From JAQVUB01 sp033809415 (lineage in GTDB: Bacteria > Verrucomicrobiota > Lentisphaeria > Oligosphaerales > Oligosphaeraceae): a DNA stretch of 34,109 nt. Under the pieces are notes generated by a model. The model did no database searches. It was given only the letters and a program-made list of their open reading frames with translations, and was not told the origin of the DNA. Positions 14,082-21,965 of the stretch are shown here, piece after piece (within the stretch, counting starts at the first letter, position 1; each line of letters opens with the position of its first letter). The stretch lies in contig JAPXLT010000015.1 in the NCBI GenBank assembly GCA_033809415.1, forward strand, positions 1 to 34,109, read 5' to 3'. The position numbers were made by a program, and so were the translations under genes.

Positions 14082-14536
14082 CAAGCTTGTTTTTCGATGG
14101 TTTGTTTTTTTATCTTCAGGAATAGAATATCATCGGAGTCTTTGTCGCGTGCGACTGCGAGTTTCGAACTCAGCAGGTCATCCAGGCAGAGATATCGCAC
14201 CGGAACCCCCTTGTAGTCATGCGTGACTGCCCGGGCTTCTACGACATCGAATTTGGGAAGACCCAGGACTACTTGGTGAAATTGAATAATTCCTTGTTCT
14301 GTCTGAAAAGTTTGAACAAAGCCTTCTCCTGTTTTTACATCAAAAGGCACCAGATCAATGTCCAATTCATCGGCAAGTACCTTGTTGATCTTGCTGAAAT
14401 TGGCGGCATCATTAGACGGAATGAATAAATCCCAGTCCAGGGTAAAGCGGGGCATGCCTTCCTGGAGCATGGCCTGCCCGCCGATGACGATATAACGCAC
14501 CCCGGCCTCATTCATCCGTTTCAGTTGAATTTCCAT
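14081..14536 (-). CDS. Nucleotidyltransferase-fold protein
   Basis: A 151-aa soluble protein. YIVIGGQAM (residues 15-23) followed by LDWDLFIPS, with Asp34 and Asp36, is the GG...DxD signature of the minimal nucleotidyltransferase fold found in MNT-like antitoxins, AbiEii-like toxins and related DUFs. PVRYLCLDDLLSSKLAVARDK near the C-terminus matches the helix seen in these families, where Lys and Asp sit near the active site. ATG 14536 follows GGGAGG and is preferred to an earlier ATG at 14584 inside the upstream gene. The gene overlaps the 62-aa gene by 16 bases, so the two are translated together. The role could be toxin, antitoxin or regulator; the sequence does not decide. Confidence 0.75.
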   Translation of the reverse strand: MEIQLKRMNEAGVRYIVIGGQAMLQEGMPRFTLDWDLFIPSNDAANFSKINKVLADELDIDLVPFDVKTGEGFVQTFQTEQGIIQFHQVVLGLPKFDVVEARAVTHDYKGVPVRYLCLDDLLSSKLAVARDKDSDDILFLKIKKQTIEKQA

Positions 14537-14709
14537 TTGATGCCTCCCTGGGCGGCAATCTGCTTCAGATATTCCCGTTTCCACGCATTCATTTCCTCGT
14601 AGCTGCGAAAGGACTGCGGCGGGAAAGCGGGCAGGTTGACCGGCTCGGGAAATTCCATCTTGGGCGGTTTTTTCAGCCAGAGTCTGATTTTCTGTTCGCG
14701 GATATCCAT
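14521..14709 (-). CDS. Small 62-aa protein paired with the nucleotidyltransferase
   Basis: I do not recognise a named family. The N-terminal half is basic and proline-rich (RLWLKKPPKMEFPEPV), and the C-terminal half is a predicted helix (SYEEMNAWKREYLKQIAAQ). Translation is supported by AGGAGAGG eight bases before the ATG, a -35/-10 pair just upstream, and a 16-base overlap with the nucleotidyltransferase gene. Size, order and overlap recall toxin-antitoxin modules where a small partner binds a nucleotidyltransferase-fold protein, but no DNA-binding motif is evident. It has no signal peptide or membrane segment. Confidence 0.65.
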   Translation of the reverse strand: MDIREQKIRLWLKKPPKMEFPEPVNLPAFPPQSFRSYEEMNAWKREYLKQIAAQGGIKWKFN

Positions 14710-14723
14710 GATAGCACCTCTCC

Positions 14724-14759
14724 TAGTTTAAACTATATTATCCAATGACCTGAAATCAA
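14724..14759 (-). promoter_or_regulatory. Promoter and palindromic operator of the 62-aa/nucleotidyltransferase pair
   Basis: On the minus strand TTGATT (14754-14759), 16 bases, then TATAGT (14732-14737). The perfect 12-bp palindrome TAGTTTAAACTA (14724-14735) overlaps the -10 box and ends 14 bases before the start codon, a typical repressor site. Confidence 0.55.
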
Positions 14760-14762
14760 ATC

Positions 14763-14777
14763 ATTGAGGTCCTCAAT
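14763..14777. promoter_or_regulatory. Palindrome ATTGAGGTCCTCAAT between divergent genes
   Basis: Seven-base arms flank a single central T. It lies between the 62-aa gene (minus) and the GH20-like gene (plus), 56 bases before the latter's ATG. It is a plausible operator for the GH20-like gene, separate from the palindrome at 14724. Confidence 0.4.
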
Positions 14778-14832
14778 AAATTTTCGGCAAATCTTGCAAA
14801 CACGATGATCATAGCATGGGAGTTTGGGGATT

Positions 14833-16305
14833 ATGAATAACAAGGAAAAGTTTGTGCTGTCACGAGTCATTCCTGCCCCTCGCCGGATTGAATGCGTAGC
14901 CGGAGGAATGTTCAAGCTGACGGATGGTTGCCACATCAGCGTCATTTCCCCGCTGACGGCAGCGGAATTGTCAGCCGTTTTGCATGATACATGCAATGCA
15001 TATTGGAAGATCAAGCCGACTTTCTCTTTTCAGGCTGGCGGGGACGGGGGCGTCGAGGATGGGTACCGGTTGCAGGTGACGGCAGAGAGTTGCGAGATTG
15101 TTGCATCCGGGCTGAACGGCATCCGCAATGCGTTCAAAACCTTGCGCCAGCTGGCTGAGTCCGAACGCGGCGTGCCCAAATCCACCTGCTGGCTGCTGCC
15201 GCCCGTTGCCATCGAGGATGAACCCGCCCTGGCTTTTCGCGGTATTCATCTGTGCTGGTTCCCCGAAACCCCAATCTGGGAGATTGAGAGGAATATCCGC
15301 CTGGCTGCTTATTACAAATTCAACTATGCCGTCATCGAATCCTGGGGCGTGATCCGCCTCGAGTCGCATCCGGAATTCTGCTGGGATGAGTTTGCGGTTG
15401 ATAAAGCAGAAGTGGCACGTCTGGTCAAATTGGCGGCGAGCCTCGGGCTGACGTTGATTCCTCAGTTGAATTTATTCGGGCACGCAAGCTCTTCCCGGGG
15501 CGCTGCCGGCAAACATATGCTATTGGACCAGCACCCTGAATATATCTCGCTGTTTGAACCGGATGGATGGACATGGTGCATCACCAATCCTTATACAAGG
15601 CAATATTTGAAGGAATTGGCAATCGAATTGCATGATCTTTTCGGCAAGCCGCCTTTTTTCCATATTGGCTGCGATGAGGCGCACAGCGCGGGGAGTTGCT
15701 CGATTTGCTGGGAAAATTATCCGGAGAAGCTGAAAGCGCACCTGTTGCATTTTCATTCCATCTTTGCGAAGCGTGGGACACGTATTATGATGTGGCATGA
15801 CATGCTGCTCAACGAAGAGGACCCCCGCTGGAAGGGCTATATCGCCTTCGGGCATGCCGCAGATGGGCTTGGCGAACTGTATCAGGAATTGCCGAAGGAT
15901 GTGGTGATTTGTGACTGGCAGTATTACTATCCGGAAAATGACGGGAAGGAGCCGGATTGGCCAACGTCACGTTTCTTCAAGCAGGCGGGATTCGACGTGC
16001 TGGTCTGCCCATGGCTGGACAAGCGGGGCGTCAAAAGCCTCGGCTGCCACGCCAAACAAGAAAAACTTTTCGGAATGCTCGAGACTACTTGGCACCGGTG
16101 CCGGGGCTCCCAGCGCATGGAAACGCTTTTTCTCATGGCTTCCAATGCTGCATGGCATCCGGACTGGGCACCCAGAAAAGATGTCGTTTATATTGGATAT
16201 CTCAACCAGCATTTAAGGGAAGTTAACCAGGACATGAATGTAAAAAAGTATACTCAATTCGGCAGCGTTCAGTATCAGGTGGACCTTACACCCTATCAGG
16301 AATGA
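14833..16305 (+). CDS. GH20-like beta-hexosaminidase, no signal peptide
   Basis: A 490-aa protein. Residues 10-125 resemble the alpha/beta domain that precedes the GH20 barrel (VIPAPRRIEC, then DGYRLQVTAES and LNGIRNAFKTLRQL). The barrel starts at FRGIHLCWFP, and HIGCDEAH at 277-284 supplies the Asp281-Glu282 catalytic pair for substrate-assisted cleavage of N-acetylhexosaminides. Later WHDMLLNE and WQYYYPEN fit active-site Trp regions. The N-terminus is polar with no export signal, so it would act on imported oligosaccharides in the cytoplasm. ATG 14833 is preferred to a TTG nine bases upstream; GGGAG lies about ten bases before it. The linkage specificity is unknown. Confidence 0.83.
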   Translation: MNNKEKFVLSRVIPAPRRIECVAGGMFKLTDGCHISVISPLTAAELSAVLHDTCNAYWKIKPTFSFQAGGDGGVEDGYRLQVTAESCEIVASGLNGIRNAFKTLRQLAESERGVPKSTCWLLPPVAIEDEPALAFRGIHLCWFPETPIWEIERNIRLAAYYKFNYAVIESWGVIRLESHPEFCWDEFAVDKAEVARLVKLAASLGLTLIPQLNLFGHASSSRGAAGKHMLLDQHPEYISLFEPDGWTWCITNPYTRQYLKELAIELHDLFGKPPFFHIGCDEAHSAGSCSICWENYPEKLKAHLLHFHSIFAKRGTRIMMWHDMLLNEEDPRWKGYIAFGHAADGLGELYQELPKDVVICDWQYYYPENDGKEPDWPTSRFFKQAGFDVLVCPWLDKRGVKSLGCHAKQEKLFGMLETTWHRCRGSQRMETLFLMASNAAWHPDWAPRKDVVYIGYLNQHLREVNQDMNVKKYTQFGSVQYQVDLTPYQE

Positions 16306-16320
16306 CCCGAGGTTGCGCAC

Positions 16321-16392
16321 AAAACCCATTTTTGTCCACGGAAAGCACGGAAAGCGCGGAAAGTTTTTCTAGGGTTGTTGCTCGGCGGATAG
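16321..16392. repeat. Right half of the composite intergenic repeat
   Basis: It reads AACCCATTTTTGTCCACGG, AAAGCACGG, and GGGTTGTTGCTCGGCGG, matching the right part of the full copies at 4334 and 11344. It begins 16 bases after the GH20-like stop and precedes the AAA-ATPase-like gene, whose far side carries the left half. Confidence 0.75.
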
Positions 16393-16441
16393 GGTGAAGG
16401 GTGCGGGTCGGAGTGCTCGTCTGTGTCCAAGGCTTGGGCGG

Positions 16442-16470
16442 TTGGCATGTTTTCTTTTCCATATTACAGT
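16442..16470 (+). promoter_or_regulatory. Likely promoter of the AAA-ATPase-like gene
   Basis: TTGGCA (16442-16447), 17 bases, then TACAGT (16465-16470), four of six matches to the -10 consensus, 40 bases before ATG 16511. Confidence 0.4.
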
Positions 16471-16510
16471 ATATTTATCGGGGCATCTTCATGTATTGGA
16501 GGATTCAATT

Positions 16511-18076
16511 ATGCAAAAACTAACCAGCAGCGTGTATACATTTGAGAAACTCATTGATAATGATTTCCTATATGTTGATAAAACGGAATACATCTGGAAA
16601 TTGATTTCGGAAGGACCAGCGTCTTTTTTCATGTCCCGTCCGCGCCGCTTCGGCAAGTCGCTGACCGTCTCGACGCTCAAGGCGGTGTTCCAGGGGAAGA
16701 AGGAACTCTTCAAGGGGCTTGCCATCTATGACAAGGAATACGACTGGAAGGAATATCCGGTCATCCATCTGGACATGGCGAACTGCGATGCCAAGACGCC
16801 ATTGGCGCTACGCAAGTACCTTGCCCGGGTCTTGACCGAATCGGCTTCCTCGCACCGTGTTTTGGTCGACATCCATGAAGACGAGCTGGCCGCCTCGTTC
16901 GAGTCCCTTGTCCGGGCTGTCGCAAACACGAAGGACTCCCCGGTCGTCATCCTTGTGGATGAATACGACAAGCCGATCCTGAACGCGCTGGCGACTCCGG
17001 AGGCCGCGGCATGCCGTGATGTCCTCAAGGGGTTCTACTCGACGATCAAGAAATGCGAAAGCCTCGAACGCTTCGTCTTCGTCACCGGCGTCACCAAGTT
17101 CTCGCATGTGTCGCTCTTCTCCGACCTCAACAACCTGACCGACATCACGATGCATGCCGACTACGCCACCATGCTCGGCTACACGCAGAGTGAATTCGAG
17201 GAATCCTTTGCGGAGCGCCTGGACGCCGCCGCAGGCAGGCTGGGCATCACGCACGAGCAGCTTCTCGCCGAAATCAAGGCGTGGTATGACGGGTACCGCT
17301 TCCACGGAAAGTCGGAGACGGTGTACAACCCGGTGTCCCTGGCGCAGTTCTTCATCAACGGCTGCGAATTTTCCAACTACTGGTTCTCGACGGGTACGCC
17401 CTCGTTCCTGCTCGAGGTGATCCGGAAGACGAACTTCAACTTCGAGCGGGCGCTGAGCGAGCCGGTCCTGGGCTTTGCCTTCAACGCCTTCGAGATCGAC
17501 CGCATCGACCCCCTGACGCTCCTGCTGCAAACCGGCTACCTGACGATCAAGAGCTCATTCGTCGAACTCGGCACGACGCTGTACTACCTCGACTTCCCTA
17601 ACCGCGAGGTGAAGGAGGCCTTCAAGACCTACCTGATCAGCGACTACAGCGCCATCCCGCAGGAAGTCGTCGGAGCCAATGTATTCCAGATGGCCGGGGC
17701 AATCAAGGCGGGAAACATCCAGCATTTCATGGACTTGCTGAAGACCTTCTTCGCCGCCGTGCAGTATGATGTCGCAGTCGACACCGAAGGGCGCTTCCAG
17801 CTGCTGTTCTACTCGGTGTTCCTGCTTTTAGGCGTGCGCGTCGAGGCGGAGTCGAGGACGAATGACGGCCGCATCGACGCCGTGATCCGGGAAGGAGACT
17901 GCATCTACATCTTCGAGTTCAAGATGAACCAGACCGCCGACGCGGCGCTGGCGCAAATCCACGAAAAGGAATATTACCAGAAATACCAGCACTCGGGCAA
18001 GAAAATCGTCCTCATCGGCGCGAACTTCGATGCGGCCTCGAGGCAGATATCCGACTGGAAGATCGAAGAGGCGTAG
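16511..18076 (+). CDS. AAA-ATPase-like / PD-(D/E)XK nuclease-like protein (PF09820 + PF08011 type)
   Basis: A 521-aa protein of a family spread in many copies in gut bacteria, usually annotated as AAA family ATPase/PD-(D/E)XK nuclease. SRPRRFGKSLT (residues 42-52) is the family's P-loop variant and VVILVDEYDKP (from 145) the Walker B with Asp-Glu. Near the C-terminus DGRIDAVIR (about 454) and IFEFKMN (about 468) give the D...ExK nuclease core. Length is normal and no key residue is missing. GGAGGA lies seven bases before ATG 16511. The gene is much richer in C- and G-ending codons than its neighbours and sits between two halves of an intergenic repeat, which suggests separate acquisition. The function of the family is not settled; defence or mobile-element roles are guesses. 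Confidence 0.88.
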   Translation: MQKLTSSVYTFEKLIDNDFLYVDKTEYIWKLISEGPASFFMSRPRRFGKSLTVSTLKAVFQGKKELFKGLAIYDKEYDWKEYPVIHLDMANCDAKTPLALRKYLARVLTESASSHRVLVDIHEDELAASFESLVRAVANTKDSPVVILVDEYDKPILNALATPEAAACRDVLKGFYSTIKKCESLERFVFVTGVTKFSHVSLFSDLNNLTDITMHADYATMLGYTQSEFEESFAERLDAAAGRLGITHEQLLAEIKAWYDGYRFHGKSETVYNPVSLAQFFINGCEFSNYWFSTGTPSFLLEVIRKTNFNFERALSEPVLGFAFNAFEIDRIDPLTLLLQTGYLTIKSSFVELGTTLYYLDFPNREVKEAFKTYLISDYSAIPQEVVGANVFQMAGAIKAGNIQHFMDLLKTFFAAVQYDVAVDTEGRFQLLFYSVFLLLGVRVEAESRTNDGRIDAVIREGDCIYIFEFKMNQTADAALAQIHEKEYYQKYQHSGKKIVLIGANFDAASRQISDWKIEEA

Positions 18077-18090
18077 ACCTAGCGGCTTGA

Positions 18091-18145
18091 TTTTTAACCA
18101 CGAACCACACGAAAAGACTTGGCGTGGACTGATCACCCGCATCGA
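18091..18145. repeat. Left half of the composite intergenic repeat
   Basis: TTTTTAACCACGAACCACAC, GACTTGGCGTGG and a degenerate hairpin followed by ATTTTTTG match the left part of the full copies. It starts 14 bases after the AAA-ATPase-like stop. Confidence 0.75.
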
Positions 18146-18227
18146 TTTTTTGCAGGAACTCTTCATACAGTTTTCTCATTTTCTTCAACCTTTATGGCAG
18201 TGAACTTCCTGGTGCATTGATTTGATT

Positions 18228-19091
18228 TTAAGGTGCATGATATGGATAATTAATACTGCCGAACAGCGGCTCGCTGATACCGCCGCCAAGAATTGTTGCT
18301 TTCAGCATGATCTCGCCTTTTTTGAAACTGCTTTTGCCGCGGGTAACTCCAAGGCTTTCGATTTGCACAGAGGCACTCCAGATTTTCTGTTCAGAGTCTT
18401 CAGGTTTGAGTTGCAGTTTGCCGCGTCCATTGAGTGGAATTTTGTAGAGTCCGTCGGTATAGAGAAGTTGAAGGGAGACGTCTTCGGCGGGCTCCCGCAA
18501 ATATGCCGCAAAACGGATTGTGTCATTAACCGAAAAGGATTTTTTAGCAGTGAAAGCTTCGGATTCTGCGACAAGGTAGTTTTCCGGCTTTTTTACCATG
18601 CTGAGGTCGCTGAAGACCAGACGCAAAGTGTACAGGTAGAAATACAAGGCACTTTGTTTCGGCATTTCCGCAGGATCGGCTCCATCAAAGCAGTTGAAGC
18701 TGAAGATGCCGGCAAGCGGGGTATTGACCTGCCCGATTTTAAAGGCTGGTTTTTTCAGTATTACGCACCAGCTTTGGTAGCCCGGGTGCAGTTGAATTTC
18801 TTCAATTCGAAAAGTCAGCCAGGGATATTCCGGATCGCAGGGAACATTCCTGAACGTTGAATGCCCTTTGGAGGTATCTTTTTCTCTGCATTCCAGTTCA
18901 AAACCGGAACTTCCGGAAGATTCCCGTATCTGTAAATTGACAGCGAACCAATTTTTGCCGGAAGTATCCAAACTGGTTTGTATGTTTTTCCCGGTTTCCC
19001 TCCAGAGGGTATTCGGATCGGGATGAAGCTGAAACTCTGCCAGCAGCAAAGTTTGCCAGGCGAAGATAAAAAAGAGCAAAGACTTTTGCAT
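18228..19091 (-). CDS. Secreted protein of unknown function
   Basis: A 287-aa protein with a short N-terminal export signal (QKSLLFFIFAWQTLLLA), then a beta-rich body with no catalytic motif I recognise. The middle contains FELECREKD and PWLTFRIEEIQLHPGYQSW, suggesting beta-sandwich folds. The end (EIMLKATILGGGISEPLFGS) has the cadence of a C-terminal domain that binds or packs against a partner. ATG 19091 follows AGGTGCAAC and is preferred to one seven codons earlier. It is last of three minus-strand genes, 49 bases after the large CBM9-containing gene, so it probably helps that protein in carbohydrate binding at the cell surface or in the periplasm. Function is not assigned. Confidence 0.7.
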   Translation of the reverse strand: MQKSLLFFIFAWQTLLLAEFQLHPDPNTLWRETGKNIQTSLDTSGKNWFAVNLQIRESSGSSGFELECREKDTSKGHSTFRNVPCDPEYPWLTFRIEEIQLHPGYQSWCVILKKPAFKIGQVNTPLAGIFSFNCFDGADPAEMPKQSALYFYLYTLRLVFSDLSMVKKPENYLVAESEAFTAKKSFSVNDTIRFAAYLREPAEDVSLQLLYTDGLYKIPLNGRGKLQLKPEDSEQKIWSASVQIESLGVTRGKSSFKKGEIMLKATILGGGISEPLFGSINYPYHAP

Positions 19092-19140
19092 GTTGCACCT
19101 TTCTTGAGACATGTTTCAGGCATTTATGAAAGCGGTGACG

Positions 19141-21963
19141 TTATTTCAGCAACTCGATTTCATAGAGTTCAAGGACTTCACCTTGTTTGGGCGGAGTGAA
19201 GTCAAAACGGATTTTTACCGTGCGCAGAGAATTCGGAAAACTCCATTCCCGGGAGAACAAGGTTTCTTCGAGTTCTTTTGCTTCCGGTTTCAGCCAGTCT
19301 CCTGCTTTCCAGATGGAGACCGTAGCATTGTCTAGTCCATGGCCATGTATGCGGATTTTGCTGAATTCAGGCACCCATTTCGGGAAGCTTATTTCAAGCC
19401 AGGCTGTTTTTGGTCCAGGATATTGCGACCAGCCCAGCACATCCAGGGTGCCATCGAAAAGCTTGCCTTGTTGCAAGAGGCGGTTTCGAGGAACCGGCCC
19501 TGATGAATCGATCTCGATGGTGTAGCCTTTGCCAAACAGCAGATTGCCTCGCTCGCCACGGGCTTTTTCAAGAGCTGCAAGCCGTTGCATAAAGGTCTCC
19601 CGGGTTTCCAGGTCAGTGCCGATTCGCTCCTTTGTCATAATGACTACCTGGTAGGGAACCAGAGTTAGTTTCAGGAGGCCGTTGTTAATGGGATAACGAT
19701 TGTTTTCCCGGTACCCATGTAAAATGGATACGTTGCGAAGCATTTCGGATGAAAGTGTGACTTGCGCAGCGGCATTTTGTAAATTAACTACAATCAGAGT
19801 GAGATTTTCTTCCCGTTCCAGCAACTGAACATCGAGCATATCCTTGTTGCCCTCAAGAATGTGAACTTCCTGTGCTTGGCCAAGCAACAGCTTTTCTTCG
19901 AGATTTTCAATCGACTGATACAGAAAACGCATCCCTTCATAAAGAGTGGGCCGGTCTCCAAGATCATGATAGGCATAGGCCCACATCATGCGCGCCCCGT
20001 TGGCAATGCCACTCCAGATTGAACATTCCAATTCGCGGAAGTCAGGGTAGTCGCCAAGGTAGTTGGTTATGTTCCCATAACTGAAAAACTGGGGGGTGAG
20101 ACCGATCATCTTATCCGGTCGTTTTAAATTGCTGACCGGCCTGACGAAATCACGCACCCGGTGCAGCGGTACATTCAGAAAGCGATTGCCACGACCGTCG
20201 CTCATTGGACCGAGGTAGGGATGCGTGGAAATGACATCTGCACAGGAAATGAATTCCCCGGCTGCTCTGCTGCCGATCAAGACAGGATGAAAAGGGTCTT
20301 TTTCCTTGACAAATTCATAGAGGTGCCGGAAGTATACCGCAGAGAGTCCACGGCATTCAGGCTCGTCGCTGAGATAATAAAAGGTGAAATCCTTATCCTG
20401 CATGGATTGCATACGGGCAGCTATTTTTTCAAAAACAATAGGACTTGGGCGTATGTCTTTGACAGCTTCTTGCTCGATGTGCTTGCCAACCAGCCGGAAT
20501 GGTTCGAGAACACAGATCAGATTTTTTGTTGAAAAAAGATGATCATTCTCGAAGCGTCTTTTGAAAGCAGTTCCGCCTTGCCATCCAATGGCATAGATGT
20601 CTCTGGGGAATAATGGCTTGCCATTGATGACCAGGTGCCCGTTTTCCAGCCAGGCCATTTGCTGTTTACTCGGTGCCGGAATGCGAATGCGGGCGCTGGC
20701 AGAGGCCACCTTGTCATTTTTCATGCGTATTTCGGCGTTTATGGTAACCTGACCTTCGGGCAGTCCCGGCGTGGCGAATCGAAACGGTATGGATTTGTCC
20801 AGAGATCGTATGTCTAATTGCTGTTTGGGAATTTCCGTGCCGACAAGTTCAAGGAAAGCAGTACCCTGTGCTAAGGTTGCTTCATCCATTTGCAATTCCA
20901 GCCGCCCGCGAATTTCTGATCGGTCCTGCCCTGGGAAAAAGGTCATTGCATAGGTCGGTTGATCGAGTTGTATTTCAAGAGGACAATAGCTGATCTGTAC
21001 TGGATAAATGCGCCCGGCTGCAAGAAAACCATTGGTGGCATTACGAAACTCGAAAACCATGTCGTTTCTGCCCAGGATGGCAAAGGGAACAGCAGGGACA
21101 GTCACCCGGTTGCTGCCGGCACGTAAAGAGACTGGATGATTTTGAAAGCTGGAGGATTTTGCTATTCCACATGAAAGCGAATACGCCCCTGCCGCCGCCG
21201 GATTTGCCAGAATCTCCAGTTCGAGATCGCAAAGTTTTTGACTGGCATTTATACTTTTGTCGGCTGCCTGCACAGATTGGAGATAGATATCCTGTGTCGG
21301 CTGACGCACAGGGAACCCCTTCAGGCGTTTGAAACGTGTGGTCTCATGAAAGCTCACCTGCAATGGACTCCAGCTCGAGGATTCATTGACCGGCCTCCTG
21401 CATCTGCCGATGTTGAAGAGCCATTCAGTGCTCCATTTCTCTGTTCTTGTCATATAGAAGGCGGACAGCGGAATACGCACTTCAGCAGACCAGAAATCAT
21501 CACCATGAAAGACCGAGGACTCCCACAATGGTGCATAGGGATCAGGTCTGATGTTGCCGGATTCCGCATAATACATGCACCATTGCATATTGCCCGCTGT
21601 TACCACAAACTGATAAAATTCATCGGGCTGTCCCCCTGGTGCCATGAATAATTCGATACTGTCGACCGACCAGGGCGGACCTTGCGGCGGAGCAACGATT
21701 TTATCCATCAGCGGTTCCTGGCATCGGAAACCGATATAAAGAGTGTCTCGGTCAGTGGCGACGCGAAATTCTGTGGGTTCAGGGAGTTTTTTTGTGTTTG
21801 CGGCTTCCAGGCGGGTGAAACCCGAGTGGAGAGGGCAGTTTTGCCAGGCTGCTTCATCGAGTATGCCATCCAGCTGTATATTCCCTGTGAATTGACCAAC
21901 TTGTGCAAGCAGAACACCGCTGCAAAGTAATGCGACCTGAAGGGCTGTTTGCAAGATTTTCAT
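19141..21963 (-). CDS. Large secreted CBM9-like / glycosidase-like multidomain protein
   Basis: A 940-aa protein with an N-terminal signal peptide (ILQTALQVALLCSGVLLA). Residues 28-230 form a CBM9-like domain: GNIQLDGILDEAAWQNCP at the start, DTLYIGFRCQEP and WSVDSIELFMAPGG in the middle. Around residue 445 HLVINGKPLFPRDIYAIGW starts a TIM-barrel-like region, and YYLSDEPECRG near 529 offers an Asp-Glu pair where glycosidases of this type have the acid residue. From about 775 to the end (NLLFGKGYT...WLEISFPK...VSIWKAGDW) it looks like an F5/8 type C, galactose-binding-like domain. The start follows AGGAACTAG and begins two bases after the regulator's stop, so the two are coupled. The enzyme family is not certain; it acts on an extracellular or periplasmic glycan by inference. 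Confidence 0.75.
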   Translation of the reverse strand: MKILQTALQVALLCSGVLLAQVGQFTGNIQLDGILDEAAWQNCPLHSGFTRLEAANTKKLPEPTEFRVATDRDTLYIGFRCQEPLMDKIVAPPQGPPWSVDSIELFMAPGGQPDEFYQFVVTAGNMQWCMYYAESGNIRPDPYAPLWESSVFHGDDFWSAEVRIPLSAFYMTRTEKWSTEWLFNIGRCRRPVNESSSWSPLQVSFHETTRFKRLKGFPVRQPTQDIYLQSVQAADKSINASQKLCDLELEILANPAAAGAYSLSCGIAKSSSFQNHPVSLRAGSNRVTVPAVPFAILGRNDMVFEFRNATNGFLAAGRIYPVQISYCPLEIQLDQPTYAMTFFPGQDRSEIRGRLELQMDEATLAQGTAFLELVGTEIPKQQLDIRSLDKSIPFRFATPGLPEGQVTINAEIRMKNDKVASASARIRIPAPSKQQMAWLENGHLVINGKPLFPRDIYAIGWQGGTAFKRRFENDHLFSTKNLICVLEPFRLVGKHIEQEAVKDIRPSPIVFEKIAARMQSMQDKDFTFYYLSDEPECRGLSAVYFRHLYEFVKEKDPFHPVLIGSRAAGEFISCADVISTHPYLGPMSDGRGNRFLNVPLHRVRDFVRPVSNLKRPDKMIGLTPQFFSYGNITNYLGDYPDFRELECSIWSGIANGARMMWAYAYHDLGDRPTLYEGMRFLYQSIENLEEKLLLGQAQEVHILEGNKDMLDVQLLEREENLTLIVVNLQNAAAQVTLSSEMLRNVSILHGYRENNRYPINNGLLKLTLVPYQVVIMTKERIGTDLETRETFMQRLAALEKARGERGNLLFGKGYTIEIDSSGPVPRNRLLQQGKLFDGTLDVLGWSQYPGPKTAWLEISFPKWVPEFSKIRIHGHGLDNATVSIWKAGDWLKPEAKELEETLFSREWSFPNSLRTVKIRFDFTPPKQGEVLELYEIELLK

Positions 21964-21965
21964 TT

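Noticed and set aside
16511..18076. AAA-ATPase-like gene as a transposase
   Set aside because: The motifs fit the AAA-ATPase-like/PD-(D/E)XK family; there is no DDE or HUH signature and no terminal inverted repeats around it.
18140..18179. Minus-strand start MRKLYEEFLQKIDAGDQ as a truncated gene
   Set aside because: It looks protein-like for 17 residues, but then runs into repeat DNA and overlaps the degenerate hairpin of the composite repeat; too short to support.
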